64,000 nt of DNA from Immersiella caudata (Eukaryota > Ascomycota > Sordariomycetes > Sordariales > Lasiosphaeriaceae). The translations under genes were made by a program, and so were the position numbers. The notes under the pieces were generated by a model. It was not told the DNA's origin, did no database searches, and was given only the letters and a program-made list of their open reading frames with translations. Positions 10,420 through 22,765 of this stretch are shown here, in pieces (positions within the stretch are counted from its first letter, which is position 1; every line of letters begins with the position of its first letter). The stretch covers positions 3,658,001 through 3,722,000 of the forward strand of contig JAULSU010000001.1 of NCBI GenBank assembly GCA_030512335.1. The letters run 5' to 3'.

Positions 10420-12268
10420 TTAAAAGTGTAATGCTGGCCACAACATTCCGTAGTCGCCCGCAAAGTCACGCAGATCCGCTTCAGAGAGCTGGGGCACGCG
10501 TCGTGGCGGCTCCGTCGTTCGCGCCTCTTCCTCTTCAACGTGTTCAGAGTACTCCTCCGGCCCTCGTTTCAGCGGCAGCATGCTCCCCAATGGCTCATCG
10601 ATGCCGTGCTTGTCTTTCTTGTGCTTCTTTAAGTTGTCCAGTCGACTGAATGTCTTGGTACAACCCGGCACGTCACATGGAAGTCGCAACCCCTTGTGCG
10701 TATTCTTGTGCTTTCGAAGGTAACCTCTTAGATTCTCTCTAACCCCACGAGGCTTCCACTGACACTCATCACACACCAAATCGTCCGTGGGCGACGATCG
10801 CCCGCCCATCGATGAGCCTCCTCCGTGATGCGTGTGGTGGACGTGCTCAGCATGTGGCGACATGGCGTCCATCGGCGTACCCTCCGACATCCCTCGCTGG
10901 AACAACCCTGGCATGGGAGTTTCCATCGACTCTTGGCTCATGGTGCGGGTCATGTGGTGCTGTATGGGCTGGTCCATGCCGTAAAAGGGGGACGATACAG
11001 GCGTCGGCCGTGGCGTGTCAATGTTCGGCTTCCCTCCCCACCATGTACGGTTATCGCTCGGGGTTACTGGGCCTGTTGGCGATATCGTCGCCTCGCTGAC
11101 GGGGAGTGGTTCATCAATCGACATGTCGATGTCTGACGACGTTTGGTGCCCCCCTAGGGACGCCGATGTATCAAACGCGGGCTGGGGAGGGAACACAAAG
11201 GATGACGTGATAACGTCAGAGGCGCCAGGCTGGTATGGACCCAAGTTGTTGTTGCCAGTGAAAAGGGTTGTTTGAGACGTGTTGACAGTTGAAGAGCCGG
11301 TAGATCTGTCAGTGTCAAACTTGGAGGACGGGGCAATAGACGATACCGCCGACTGCAAATCCGACATGGCATCCTCATTTAGAGTCGACCAGAACATGGT
11401 GTTGTCGATTTGAGGGGCGCCAGGCGATAGAGCCGGTTTTTGAATATGGGTAAAGCCTGGTGCACCACTGTGCGGTGAGAACTCGTGATGTTCTGGACAT
11501 CTGTTCATCGTCATGATGCTCGACGCTCCTGATGCGGCAGTTCCGGGTCTCGAAAACGTGTGGATCTCCATTGACGGTTTTCGGGTCTCTTTTTTCCTGG
11601 TGAAATGGTCCCTCACTTTGGAACTGAAACTTCGTTTCCGTTCGATGAGGTCGTGTTGCGGTGGACTTTGAGGGGCCTGAACAACCTGAGGGGCCTGGGT
11701 GATTTGAGCGGTGTGGTGGTGGTGACGCTGCGATGACTTCCCCGACCATCCAGTCCATGTCGACCAGTCCTTCTCGTTGGTCGGAAACTCATGCCAGTTG
11801 CTACATTTGTCGCAGTCGAACTCGCCGTTCGGGAGCTCTGGACATGACAGCAGGTGCTGGACGAGCGGGAAGGGTTCTGTGAACTTCGCATAGCATTTCA
11901 TCATGGGGCAACCATACGTCTGCTGAAAATGTGGGTAGACAGGCTGCTCAACGAGCTCGCGCAGAAACATGAGAACCATGCGCGCCGTCGTGCCGTTGGT
12001 GACGACCTTTGCCTCGTACCTAGACGGGTTGTGAGTGCTGGGGTTCGATAGGGGTAAGAAGGGAGCTCCGATGCGCCGGCGACGGGAACACTCACGGACA
12101 CGGGGCGATGTGGTCGGCCGTGGTCACGGCGGCCTGGGTAAGCCCAGGCTGAGAGACGTTGTGGGCGGCGACATGGTGGCTGCCGTGGTTGCCATGATGG
12201 TGACGGACGGCCGCCGCGAAAGGTCCCTCATCGTGCATCACTCTCGTCGGGAGTGTTGTCGTCGACAT
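10420..12268 (-). CDS. C2H2 zinc finger protein
   Basis: Exon 1 12268-12096 and exon 2 12019-10420, with a 76-nt intron (GTGAGT ... CGTCTAG, phase 2); 590 aa. Exon 1 encodes a His-rich start (RHHHGNHGSHH). Near aa 94-116 is a Cys/His cluster, CPMMKC ... LVQHLLSC. A long Ser/Pro/Thr-rich disordered middle follows. Two fingers lie near the C-terminus: an atypical one (CDEC ... HKNTH, about aa 470-497) and a classic C-x4-C-x12-H-x4-H finger (CDVPGCTKTFSRLDNLKKH, about aa 506-529). An acidic tail closes the protein. It is probably a nuclear DNA-binding regulator; targets unknown. The upstream region is unusually long (about 5.9 kb), as is common for fungal regulatory genes. Confidence 0.85.
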
Positions 12269-15200
12269 GGAGCAGGTTGCAGCGTGGATGGTTCCTGGGG
12301 GTGGTGCATCCACTGCATCGTGACACCAGACTGGCTGGGGTAGGGAGAGAGCCGCAGACCAGCAGAAAAAAAAGGGCACGAGAGAATATCCCAGCCCTTT
12401 TGAGGGTTGCGGTTGACGCACGCTGGGGTCGACGCACAGAGACGCTGCAAGTGGCAGCGAGTCGCAGATTTTGGACGAGAGCCCGGGACCAAAGGCCTTT
12501 TACTCCACGGCGGGCGGCACCTCCTACGCCCAGGGCCGACCGCTTAGCAGCTCCACCTGGGGACATGGAATGTCCCCGGGAACGAACCCAACCTGAGGGC
12601 TGGCCGGTTCGCTCGACTGCTGCTCGCCTCTTGGGTTGGGGTGCGCGCGGCAGTTGTGTCGCACCCGCGCTATGACGGCAGGCGAACCAGGTGTGCGCAG
12701 CGAGTGCAGCAAATCAGCCCCGGGTCGGGTCAGTAGGTTATTGCATTGGCAGAGGCGTGCCAGTTGGATCGGGGGCTGGCCACTAGGGCCGACAGGTGCA
12801 ATTGACGTCAATTCACCTAGATTGCCATTCAATCAATTCGCGCGACATTGACCCGGGCTTGGCGTGGCTGTTATGCGGGAGCAGGGGGGTAGTCAACCAC
12901 AGTTTGCTGGATTGTGGAGGGTGGAGCAGCAGCGAGCCTGAGGGTGAGGTGGCCGATGGTGAGAGGCAGGATGGGCCACGCCCTCGCTTGGGGCCGGCGG
13001 AGTTGTCAGAAGGCGTGTTTGCGCTAGAAACCGAGAAAATTCGGACGGGTGTGGTTGAGAGGTGCCAGATGGAAGCCATCGATGGATATCTCTCGTGGGG
13101 TGGTGGAACTGTGAGACTCCGTCCGATCTCGACGTGGCACCCAAAGGGGGGCCCGAGGGAGTTTCTGAGAGTGGGCATGCGACTCCTCCGCAGGTGAGAG
13201 GCCAACCCAGTATCTTAGATGGGGCGGGGGCATTCGCAATCGCAAATGGCGGGTGGCAGGAATCTCGGCGACTGTGGCTGGTGTGTTCTGGTTGCGTGTG
13301 GTTGCGAATGGAGCGTGATGTGCTTCATGTTTAGATGAAGAGCGGGCGCCATTTACACGCAAGCCCGAAACCTGTGCGCTGAGGGGAGGCGGGGTTCTGA
13401 TTGATGGGTTTTGACTGCCGTCTAGACTGCGAGGGGGTCGAGGGGTCGTGAGCCAAAATAGCCGGGACACGGGCGACTCTGTGCCGCTGCCAGTTCGAGG
13501 CGAGGTCAGGCAAGATCGAAGTACAGAATTTTCTGGCGTGCTTGCCATCTCACCAGTCCTCGCACCCCATCAGCTGAGCGGCGAGCGCCATCTAAGCAGG
13601 TCCCATTGCAATAAAGCGCCGAAGACGACCTCCCAAAATCCAACCTACCTTGCTCTGGGCGGCTTCTGCACGCGCGGTTCAGGCCGTCGATAGTTACCTG
13701 ACATAGGTAGGTAGGTCTCAGACTCGCAGTTCGCCAATCCACGTTTTGCTGCGACCCAAGATGGAAGTTAACAGGGCCGGCCGTTGGCACGATGCAACGG
13801 TCGACAACCTAATTTGCCCTCGACGATCCATCCCCCTCGCTGCTTGGCCGGCTGCCTCCATTCTTTCCACGTTCTTCCGTTGTTCCTCTCCACATCGCAA
13901 TATCACGGCGTGTTGCTGCCCACAACAAAGTCCCGCCTGTCATGTTTATGGTCTACCCATCAAGGTGCCCTCCCCCCAGGTCGGCGTCCGGCGACAGGAT
14001 TTTGCGGACACGGGAATCGATCTTTTTTTTTCCCTCTCATTGGACTCTATATTCTGGCAGAAGGCACAATCCGCCTAGGCTGTTTCACTGCTCCGCAACG
14101 ACTGGCCACTGGCAATGGCCGAGCTGTTATTCCGACCTGCAACTCGCCGCTCTTGTCCTAACTCTTGGCCAGGGTTCGGCGGTTTCTCCTCGGCATTCGG
14201 TGCTGAGGTACGTCGTTCGCGCGCTCAGCGGTATCGAGGCGTGATCACCAGATCGCCCCCGATTGCAGCCCCGAGAACTTGGGACGGGCGATCCATTGCC
14301 TGCCCCCCCGCCGGACCCCGGGCCTCCACGAAGAATGCCAATCCTCATCCCAATTCTCACCAGCCTGCGCCCCATGCTCCCGTGGTACCCCTTACACTCC
14401 CGGGGGTCGCCATGGCCGCGACAAGCCAAGCGGAAGCCATGCCGCAGCGTCCCAGCTGATGCGTGAACCGGTGCTCCTAACCTTGCTGGCAGCTGCATGG
14501 TGTTAGAGTCTATCGAGTCGACGGGGCCCTGTATGGGGAAGGTAACGTGCTGCTTGTCGACGGGACCGGTGGCGTGTTTCCAAAATTGGAACCCGTGTGA
14601 GGGCTTTGGGCGTGTTGGGAAGCCTTGATGAGCTTAGGCTAATACAAACCGGAGCTCGAAATGAAGGAGACACGGCCAGGCTAAATTGCCCCCCCATCTC
14701 GCCGCAGGTCTTGGCATTAGCCTGGCGAGGGCTTGCCCTCTCCTGTCCGGTGTGCCGCGTTCCGACGAAACTGGGTTGCTCGAGAGGGAAGTGGGGAGTG
14801 TCAGCAATGCTGACTGATGAGGAGCTCTTACTCGCCAGTCTTCCTCATACCCGATCATATCACGCGCACAGTTGAATTCGTTCGAAGCCTCAAACAGCCA
14901 TTTGGGCCCTCGGGCTTTAATTAGCTTTGTTATTATACATGTTGTCGGTTGGCCCCTCGGTCCGTACCTTTATTCCCTCTCTTCCTACACTCGCACCTCT
15001 GACGATCGTCAGGTCTTCCCGCTGGAACGTCGCATCTCATCTGCTACCGTCGTCACTAGAATGCAATAGGGCTGAGCTGCTCCACGTAGCGCCCAACACG
15101 GTTGTAGACTGCGACGTCAGTGAGATCATCTGACAACCAGCCAGCAGTCGGCAGGTCTACGACTCGTGTCCAAACTCGATTCAAGTCTGGGAAGGAGGCT

Positions 15201-18165
15201 CGTTATTGATGAAGCAATAATAGCGAGTCAAAGCTATGCGGGGTCGCGAGCTGAACCCTGCGGCGGGATATCTATCTCAGAAATCTGGCAACGCAGCTTC
15301 TCCAAAGAGGATCCCGAACAAGCTCCATGAATCATTCCTCTCTTGCCCTCGGCCGACATGCACCCGGGGCCCGAGCCGATGAGCTTCGCCGTGCCTTTCT
15401 TGATGTCCTGCGGTTGGGTTATGGGAGAAGCAAACACGGCGATGACGAGCTCCCCACCGAGATCCCTATCGGGACTGGCAGGAACAGACTTAATCTAAGC
15501 TCTCCCGGCAGCCGTGCCCGGTTCGTACCTCGTCCCAATATCAACCCACGGCCCTTTTGTGGCTTCGTTGGCTCCCCAGCGAGAGAGTGAGGGGTGGGTG
15601 ACAAGCCGTTGGCGTCTCCTCGCCGTCGAGCAAAAAGACAATAGGCGAGCGCCCGATCCCTTGGATGCAGGACTCGTTCGTCCCAATCTCGACTTGGCCC
15701 AGGCTCATCGCAAACACAGGTCATTTTAATCTGGACAAATCTGGGGTAGCTTCAGTGCTTGTTTGGGCAGAAAGCCGCCTCGACTATCTCATCTGGCAAA
15801 TGGGTGCGCTCGTGATCCCGGTTAACTGACTCTAGGCCCTACGTTCGTTTACTTGAAATAAGCCCCTGATATAAACAGATTAGGAACCGCAGTCTAGGCA
15901 TCATTCCGGCTTGCCGGTGAACGGGTCTGCGTAGTCGGTAGCTACGGGGTGTGTTCGCATGCCGCGGCTGCACACACACACACGCCAGATATTTCCCCGT
16001 CGCTTCCATTTGCCTTTCGGTGCGTGTTGGCCATGCCTCTTTCGTCCGGACCTGTCTCTATTCCTGCACGGCCTCCGGTGCATCCGACTGAAACGTCGGC
16101 GTGTCGGCGCCAGCAAGCAACATCTCGGTTTCTCTGTGCCGCTGACCTAGGTGGCCCCGCTGGGCTGTGGGAGTTCGTACCCGGCGCCGCTTTTGGTGGG
16201 TGTTGGAATCGGCCCGGCGCGAGTTTACCCCCTTAAGCCTACCCTTTTTCCCGTTTGTGTGTTTCTTCCCGTTATGCCCCAAGGCGTCGTTGAATTGCAC
16301 GGCCCGTTCTTCGTATTCTCCTAGAGGATTTGGAGTCAACCTGGTTGCCAATGTGTGTATTTTTTGAATTTTGGGGTGCGGTTGGGCTTGATGTTGAGGT
16401 GTGCTATTCAACTAAACTCAGGGGCAGAAAAGTGGGCCGCCTGAAAACTCCGAGTTCGGACAAAGCCATATGCTCAATGCAACAGCGGCCGCGGCGGATT
16501 TTTCCGTGAGGGTGGTCACAGGCACGTCTCTGGCACATGTGTGGCTAACATGGCATCCTGCAATATGCGGATGCGGCGGTGTCAACAACACCGGGGTGGC
16601 TGGAGAAGGCGTACCACGTTACCATTGATTCTGATGCCACAATTGCTGACAATGAGTCCAGTGACAATCAGGCAGCAGTTGCGGAAAACAAGTCGCAAGG
16701 TGAGGAATGGAAACCGGATTCCTAGAGGATCCTTATCGGCCAGGTCCCGTTTGAGACGATCTCCCGACGGGAGCTCTCTTGGCGATGACTTCGTCTCTGA
16801 TTGGCGATTCAGGCGTACAACTCCTAAAGTCGCCACGTAGCTAGGTTTGTTTGGAACAAGCAATGCCGATCTTGGCAACGACATGTCAAACCAACAAGGA
16901 ATAGGGGCAAGCAATGATATTTGGATACATCCGCTTGGTGTTGTGTCGTATTCATAACCTTTTGCCTGTGGTGGCGAATGCATGTTTCCCTGTGCCACCA
17001 AAAACTGTTGCGGGGAAATCTCATGCTTGAGGCTTGTCTTCGGGCATTCCCGTGCTTTAAGGTTGTTTGGGAATGTTCCAATGCCAGTCATCTCTCGGTT
17101 CCGGGCTGACTCCCCACAGCAAGCGGACAGCTGCGAAGTGATGATGGGGCCACTCGCAAACCATAATTACTGGGAACAGCGGCCTCCCCGTCGCCGTCCC
17201 GCAACCTTTCGATGCCAAACTGGTGTTGATGACGGTGTGGTTCTCTGTGCATGCAGTTTAAATGGACCCCAACAGACTCTCCGCCCACTCTCTCGTCGCT
17301 TTGCAGTCGGGGAAGAACTGTGAACCGACAATGTCATGGGACAGCCAGCAATGTGTGGAACTTTGAGGCTCATTGTGGCTGCCCTTAGTGCTTAGCTTTC
17401 AATGCCAAAAGATGACACGAGGCTGGGTCATTCCGTCATGGACGCCGGGTGAGCAAGAGAAAACAAAGAGGCGAATCGGAAGCCATTGGAGCTGAGAAGG
17501 GGCTCGCTGCTGGGCAGCGTGTCTCCAAGTCGTCCTACTGGTGACATTGCTCGGAACTGCGAAGAAAATTTCGGTGAGGATCGCGGCTGGGACGATGAAG
17601 TCAAAGGAAAGCGAGCAAACCACAAGTTAGTTCGCTGTTCCTGGAAACATTCGGCCGCATTGTCGAGAGCTCCGGTTGATTTTTACTTGATAGGTGTATC
17701 TTGAGGCGTTCTGTCGCAGGTCCACTTGGCTTCGGGCCGCCAGGAAAACGCCAGCTCATGGAGAACCCCTGAGTGCCATCAAGGCCGAAGCTCCGAATTA
17801 GCGCGTGCTCACTTTCAGCGCTGCAGTCTTCGATGCCTTCCTGAGGTTCCTGTTCCTGACAGCCCCGTGCCTATGCTGCTAGCTTCCGAGCCCCGAGTGT
17901 CCGGTGTTGGGAAACCGGTTGTGCTGGGACTTCGCCTCGACGGTTGAGCAAGCCAGCACCCGATGGTGGACACCCCCAAGATGGTCAAGTCATCCACCAT
18001 TCGTATGTTTCCGGGGCACTGACATGATAAAAGGACCTCTCGGGCCGTACCCCTCGTGATGGCTTCTCTTCGGGTCTTGGTACCTTGTCCCGTCGTTTTC
18101 TCCCCTCTCTTCTTTTCTCCGGCCTGACCTTGCTGTAGGGCCAGAGTCAACCATACGTCCCAACA
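12269..18165. other. 5.9-kb gene-poor divergent region
   Basis: Between the C2H2 gene (minus) and the WSC gene (plus). Reading frames up to ~175 codons exist on both strands but have Arg/Pro/Ser-rich, shadow-like content and no recognisable domain. A short (CA)n tract lies near 15970 and an AGGTAGGTAGGT run near 13705. The region may hold long leaders, promoters or non-coding RNA, but nothing can be called from sequence alone. Confidence 0.5.
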
Positions 18166-19668
18166 ATGCCTTCCACTCTTCCATTATTGCGGGCGGCGTC
18201 GCTTCTTTGCCTTGTCGCTGGCGCCACCGCCCTTCCCCAAGCATCCCCTTGTGCAGAGCTCCCGGCCCTATTCACCCGGTTGGGGTGCTATGCCGGAAAG
18301 GTCAATGGCGTTCGCACCCTGACGAGTGCCAGCACTGGCGGTGACTCCATGACGGTCGGGACATGTGCTGCCTTCTGCAGTGCTTACAAGTACTTTGGTC
18401 TCGAGTACGGCCGCGAATGTTGGTGCGGCGATGAGCAGCTCGCCACGGCCGTTGACGAGAGCCAATGCTCCTTCCCCTGCTCAGGCAACAGCAAGCAGAC
18501 GTGCGGCGCTGGCGCCATCCAGGATCTCTATATCAACAATCGTTTCATTCAAAGGAAGCCAGCAACACTGAAGATCCCTTACATCGGGTGTTTCGTTGAC
18601 GACGGCCCGAAGCGTGTGTTGCCACAAAACCTCCTTGGATCTGACGACATGACGGCCGCCAAGTGTGCCGACCACTGCGCAGCCTTCGAGTTCTTTGGTG
18701 TTGAGTAGGGACGCGAGTGCTGGTGCGGTAACTCTCGTCCTACCCAGAAGGCGCCGGAATCCGAGTGCTCCTTCTCCTGTTCCGGCGACAAGACGACCAT
18801 CTGTGGTGCTGGAAAGCGCATCAGTGTCTGGGGTACCCGTCTTATTGCCCCGAGAAAGGTTGACGGATACACGTACCAAGGTTGCTACACCGACAAGAAC
18901 AACGCTCGCGCCCTAACCGGACAGGTTTTCCGCGAGCCTTCCATGACACCCAAGAGCTGCGCTGCGTCCTGCGCTGGGTATCCGTGGTTCGGTCTCGAGT
19001 ACGGAACGCAGTGCTTCTGCGGCACCGAGCTGCTCTCCAGCGCGAAGAAGGTTGCTGAGTACGAGTGCAACATGGAGTGCGGCGGAAACGCCGATATTCC
19101 CTGCGGCGATGCAGACCGCCTCAACGTCTACTTCAACCCGGACGTGAAGCCTGTCGGCAACCCCAAGACAGTCGGCAAGTATTCGGCCAAGGGATGCTAC
19201 ACCGACAGCCAATCGTTGCGTTCTCTCGGGGGGGCTGTTCTTCGGCGCAGTGACATGACGGTCGAGATGTGCGCTGGGTACTGCGTGAATTTCGAACACT
19301 TCGGCCTAGAGTTTAGCAGCCAGTGCTTCTGCGGAAACAGCCTCGGTGGCGAGAAGGTATCGAAATATCAGTGTGGCATGCTCTGCGCGGGCAATAACTC
19401 ACAGCTGTGTGGTGGGCCAGATCGTCTGACCGTCTACGGGCGCGACGAGAAGTGCGACAAGGAGGAGGAGCCGGCTGCGAAGGTGGCGGCCGAGATCGTC
19501 GAGGAGAAATTCCAAGAGCCCGAGCAACCTGCTATCGTCGTTGTAGAAGAGAAGGCCGCGCAAGTGCCTGCAAAAGTCGTTGAGACCGAGATAGAAGTGG
19601 AGATCGAGGTCGAGGTCGAGGAGAAGGAGTATGAAGTCGTCATTGCGAAGAAAGAGGTTGAAGTCTAG
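18166..19668 (+). pseudogene. four-WSC-domain secreted protein with two in-frame amber codons
   Basis: Starts with a signal peptide (LPLLRAASLLCLVAGATALP) and carries four tandem WSC domains, at about aa 38-124, 140-222, 236-322 and 340-425. Each has the CWCG/CFCG and C-x-C spacing of the carbohydrate-binding WSC fold. WSC proteins bind cell-wall glucan or act in wall stress sensing. A TAG at 18706-18708 (codon 181) sits where the other domains have Tyr or Phe (FGLEY, FGLEY, FGLEF versus FGVE-stop). The frame then continues perfectly for two and a half more domains. After domain 4 comes an acidic Glu/Val repeat tail, and a second TAG at 19666-19668 where the acidic tail also continues in frame. 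No TM segment follows. As written only a 180-aa product is made. Readthrough, a pseudogene or base errors are all possible. Confidence 0.8.
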
Positions 19669-20154
19669 GCTCAGCCTAAGGAGGTAGTCGAGGTTGAGGT
19701 AGTTGAGCTTGAAGAGGGGGAGGAGCAGGCGCAGGTACATGGATCAGGGTTTGAAGCAACCTCCAAGCGACGTACCCCGCCTGCCACGTCTCCCTCACAG
19801 CAAATAGAAAAGAGCACCAGCTTGTTCCATGTATATCTACCTTACTGCTCATTTATAATTGATGTTCGATTAGATCGGCTGCCTTTGGGGACTTTTGATA
19901 GCTCTCCTGGACGACTTCGCATTAGATTGAGGTTGTGCGTCATGGACGAGAGAGCCAGGCGAGGCTAGCAACCATTACAAGGAGAACTGGATATATCTCA
20001 ACTCCTTATGGGTAAGCACGAATGAATCGTTTCACACAACCACTGGTAGCTTGAAGAAGACCTTGCCCGGTTATGGCATGGGCCATCGAGAGCCAGCTGT
20101 TGACGATGGAGGCCTCTTATGAGCTCGATTTGCCGAGACTCTGCCATCACAAGT

Positions 20155-20225
20155 GGCTGGCCTGGTTAGCTCATGTGGACTGTCTTCTGATTTCATCAGT
20201 CTTCAGAGAAGATCTCGCACCCTGG
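20155..20225 (+). mobile_element. SINE-like, tRNA-derived segment, copy A
   Basis: The core shares a long stretch with 21802-21870: GGCCTGGTTAGCTCATGTGG here against GGCTTGGTTAGCTCATGTGA there. Then GTCTTMTGAYTTC and AGATCTCGYACC follow in the same order. TAGCTCATGTG resembles a Pol III A box (TRGYNNARNNG, one mismatch). A T tract follows at about 20236. No B box is seen in this copy. Confidence 0.4.
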
Positions 20226-21424
20226 CAATTACATCTTTTTTTGCTCTTTCTCGGCTGCGTTGGTACGGACAGTGTGAGAGTTGGTCTTCCCATACCTTTT
20301 TCATCCCAACTTCGATGCCACCTGGCAGTCAGCTGAAATTTTCACCTCCTCATATGAAGGCCTCACATTTGAAATTTTCCAACCTCCTCCATCTGCCTCC
20401 TAGACAGATATTGACTTCGTACCAACGTATCGTCTCGCCAATCACGAACCCCCATGCCGCGGCGCAAACCCCCGAATTCTCTCCTCTCCCCCCAAATTTC
20501 CATCGAACCGTAGGCAAGACATGCCTGAGGTCTATGTCGACAGCAGCACGCTTTTCTCTAACCTCGCTGGGTTTGTGGGACTGGAAGCCCCGACGAACTC
20601 CAAACTTCGTCAGGTTCTGAAATGTAGCAAGCCCTTCTCATCTAGAATATCAGACAACAAAGAGATTGTCTTGAAAAATCTCATAGTGTTGCTCCGCCTG
20701 ATGGTGTGGCATTCGGAGACCAGATCCCACCAGAAATTCCGTCGCCTTTTGGCCCAGGACTGGGGTGCTGATTCCCATGTTCGACAAGCCTAGTTTGTGG
20801 CCCACAAGAGGATCGACCAGATGGTTTCGAAACGATGGGACTGTACTCGCCGAAATCCACGGCAGCAAACCCCTCCGGGCACCAGTGAGCTGGAGAAACG
20901 GTTGCTCGGCTTGGTGGACCTGCTTCGGGTTGATATCGGACGCCGTGGGCGAAACTTTTGCTCCCAGGTTGGCCTTTACTCATGAGATTAGTTCTCTTAT
21001 CCCGAATCGTCGCTAAATACTACCCCAACTTGTTCGCATTGGACCGACTCTCATCTCGGGTGCAGGCTTAGCGGAAACTTCTTCGATCCGACCCGAAGGC
21101 GTTAAACGCCCGGGATCCGAAGTTGGGCAAAGATCGCAATGATCAGATCGATGATATGGATGAGGACGAGTCCGACGGCCGAGGCAACAGCATGTTGATA
21201 ACCCAAGTCGAAGGAAGCAGTGAAAGTAGAGCTGACTCAATTTCCCCTGGACAGACACTATTATCAGTCGCTCCCCCCGTCCAGCACTTGAAGAGAGAGT
21301 GCGGGCAGCCATTCTTCCTGTGCGTTTACTCTCCGAGATACGGCCCAGTCCGCGGACAACTTGAACCCAACCGCGGCCACCATGTTCTCAAGTGTGCTGA
21401 TACAGAAAGCGAGGGCGAGGAGTA

Positions 21425-21456
21425 TTTAGTGTTGAGAGAATTTAGTGTTGAGAGAA
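21425..21456. repeat. 16-bp perfect tandem duplication
   Basis: TTTAGTGTTGAGAGAA occurs twice in a row, at 21425-21440 and 21441-21456. Confidence 0.9.
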
Positions 21457-21801
21457 AGGTTAATCGAAGCCGCATCGCGCAGGCCCTGGGATCAGAGCGT
21501 GGTGCGAGAGGCGGCTTCGGCCCAAGTTGTGAGGGACGATGAGTAAATGTTGTGGAGGTCAGGCATAGAGAAGCGCGGTCTATGCCTTTGGGTCGGGCAT
21601 CATGGGCGTTGATGATTAAAGAGAAGCATGGCGTGTCAGAGTTCAAGGCATCGAAAAACTGTGCATCACCATTGATGTAGAAAGCAGCGGTCCTCGTGGT
21701 ATGGCTAAGCTGGAGCCCACGTCGCCTGTCTGATGTTGGAAACTGCTTGCGATAGCTGGCCTCATATCATTTCGTTTGGCAGAGGCGATCATAACACTAA
21801 T

Positions 21802-21910
21802 AGCTGGCTTGGTTAGCTCATGTGAGCCGTCTTATGACTTCGGTTAGTTGTTAGAAAAGATCTCGTACCAGGTTGCGGGATCGAACCTCAGCACCTGTTT
21901 TTTTGTTGCT
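21802..21910 (+). mobile_element. SINE-like, tRNA-derived segment, copy B
   Basis: A-box-like TAGCTCATGTG at 21814-21824 and B-box GATCGAACC (GWTCRANNC) at 21879-21887, 55 nt apart. It then reads CTCAGCACCTG and a T run, as expected for a Pol III unit with a terminator-like tail. Its first 70 nt match copy A at 20155. Not a folded tRNA: the T-stem does not pair. Confidence 0.45.
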
Positions 21911-22223
21911 GTTTTTCTTTCATTCAGGCTGTGGGTCCCGGACACAGCGACAGAAAATATCTTCACACCTTCCCAAATCACACCGCCTACCAATCTTGTC
22001 ACCGCCTAAGCCACCCTCGCTCTCTAACCCAGCCTGAGATCTTTTACCAAATCAATTCAACACTGACGCAAACCGCCCAAAACGCATTCGACCACCATGA
22101 CGATCCCCTTTGTAGCGAAGCGGGGTACTTGACACAATGCCGTCGTTTTCTCCCCAGCTCTTTGACACTTGCGCAGCCCACCGTAGAAGTGACGTCTAGA
22201 TCACACCACTCTGCGCAGTCAAG

Positions 22224-22765
22224 ATGACGACAACCGCCCCGACTCTACCAAAGCTCAACCCAATTATAACTGATCAGACATGCCCTTCCACACTCTACAC
22301 TCGCGTGTCCTCCTCCCTTTCTGTCTTTCAAGCCAACACTGGGCCCGATCATATCTTATTGACAAAATCCAAAAAGCAATCATCACCGCCATGAGCAGCC
22401 CAGGATATTCCGATGAAGTCGCCGAGGAGTGCCACGATCTCATCGATCGAGCCGAAGAGGAAGCTCACGTGTGTACTCCTTTTCTTGACCCCTCTTCCCC
22501 GGATTCTTATCCAATGCTGGGTCGACAGACGCCAACTATTGTTAAGAAGCATGCCAAAGCTAATATTGCCTTCCCCTGCCAGACTGGCATGCATGAAACT
22601 GACCCCATATCGTCGAGCAAGTCCAAGATGAAGAGCAGCAAGGGCGGCTTGGAGAGCAAGAGTAGCGACATGTCGAGCAGCATGTCCTCTAAAGCTGAGG
22701 GCATGAAAGAGAGCATGGGCAAGAAGACGGATTCCATGAAGGATTCAATGGGCATGAAGAAATAA
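22224..22765 (+). pseudogene. Ser/Met/Lys-rich hypothetical gene with an apparent frameshift
   Basis: From ATG 22224 the frame reads TLPKLNPIITDQTCPSTLYT, then SVFQANTGPD, and ends at 22392. Near 22345 the coding sense seems to pass to another frame: LIDKIQKAIITAMSSPGYSD and DEVAEECHDLIDRAEEEAH. A 60-nt GTGTGT...GACAG intron (22469-22528) could then lead to TPTIVKKHAKANIAFPCQTG and a low-complexity tail of Ser, Met and Lys to 22765. No intron fits the frame change, so a small indel is likely. Alternatively the gene simply starts at ATG 22280 (161 aa unspliced) or 22391. No family recognised and no function proposed. Confidence 0.4.

Larger units (their letters stand above)
19669..22223. other. 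intergenic with SINE-like segments and decayed frames
   Basis: Contains the acidic in-frame continuation of the WSC gene (to a stop at 19968), two related tRNA-like segments (listed separately) and a 16-bp tandem repeat. An ATG at 20521 opens a 90-codon frame (MPEVYVDSSTLFSNLAGFVG ...) and fragments near 20800-21000 look partly coding, but no consistent gene model could be built. Confidence 0.4.

Noticed and set aside
21802..21910. A functional tRNA gene
   Set aside because: A- and B-box-like motifs are present, but the acceptor and T stems do not pair and there is no clear anticodon arm.
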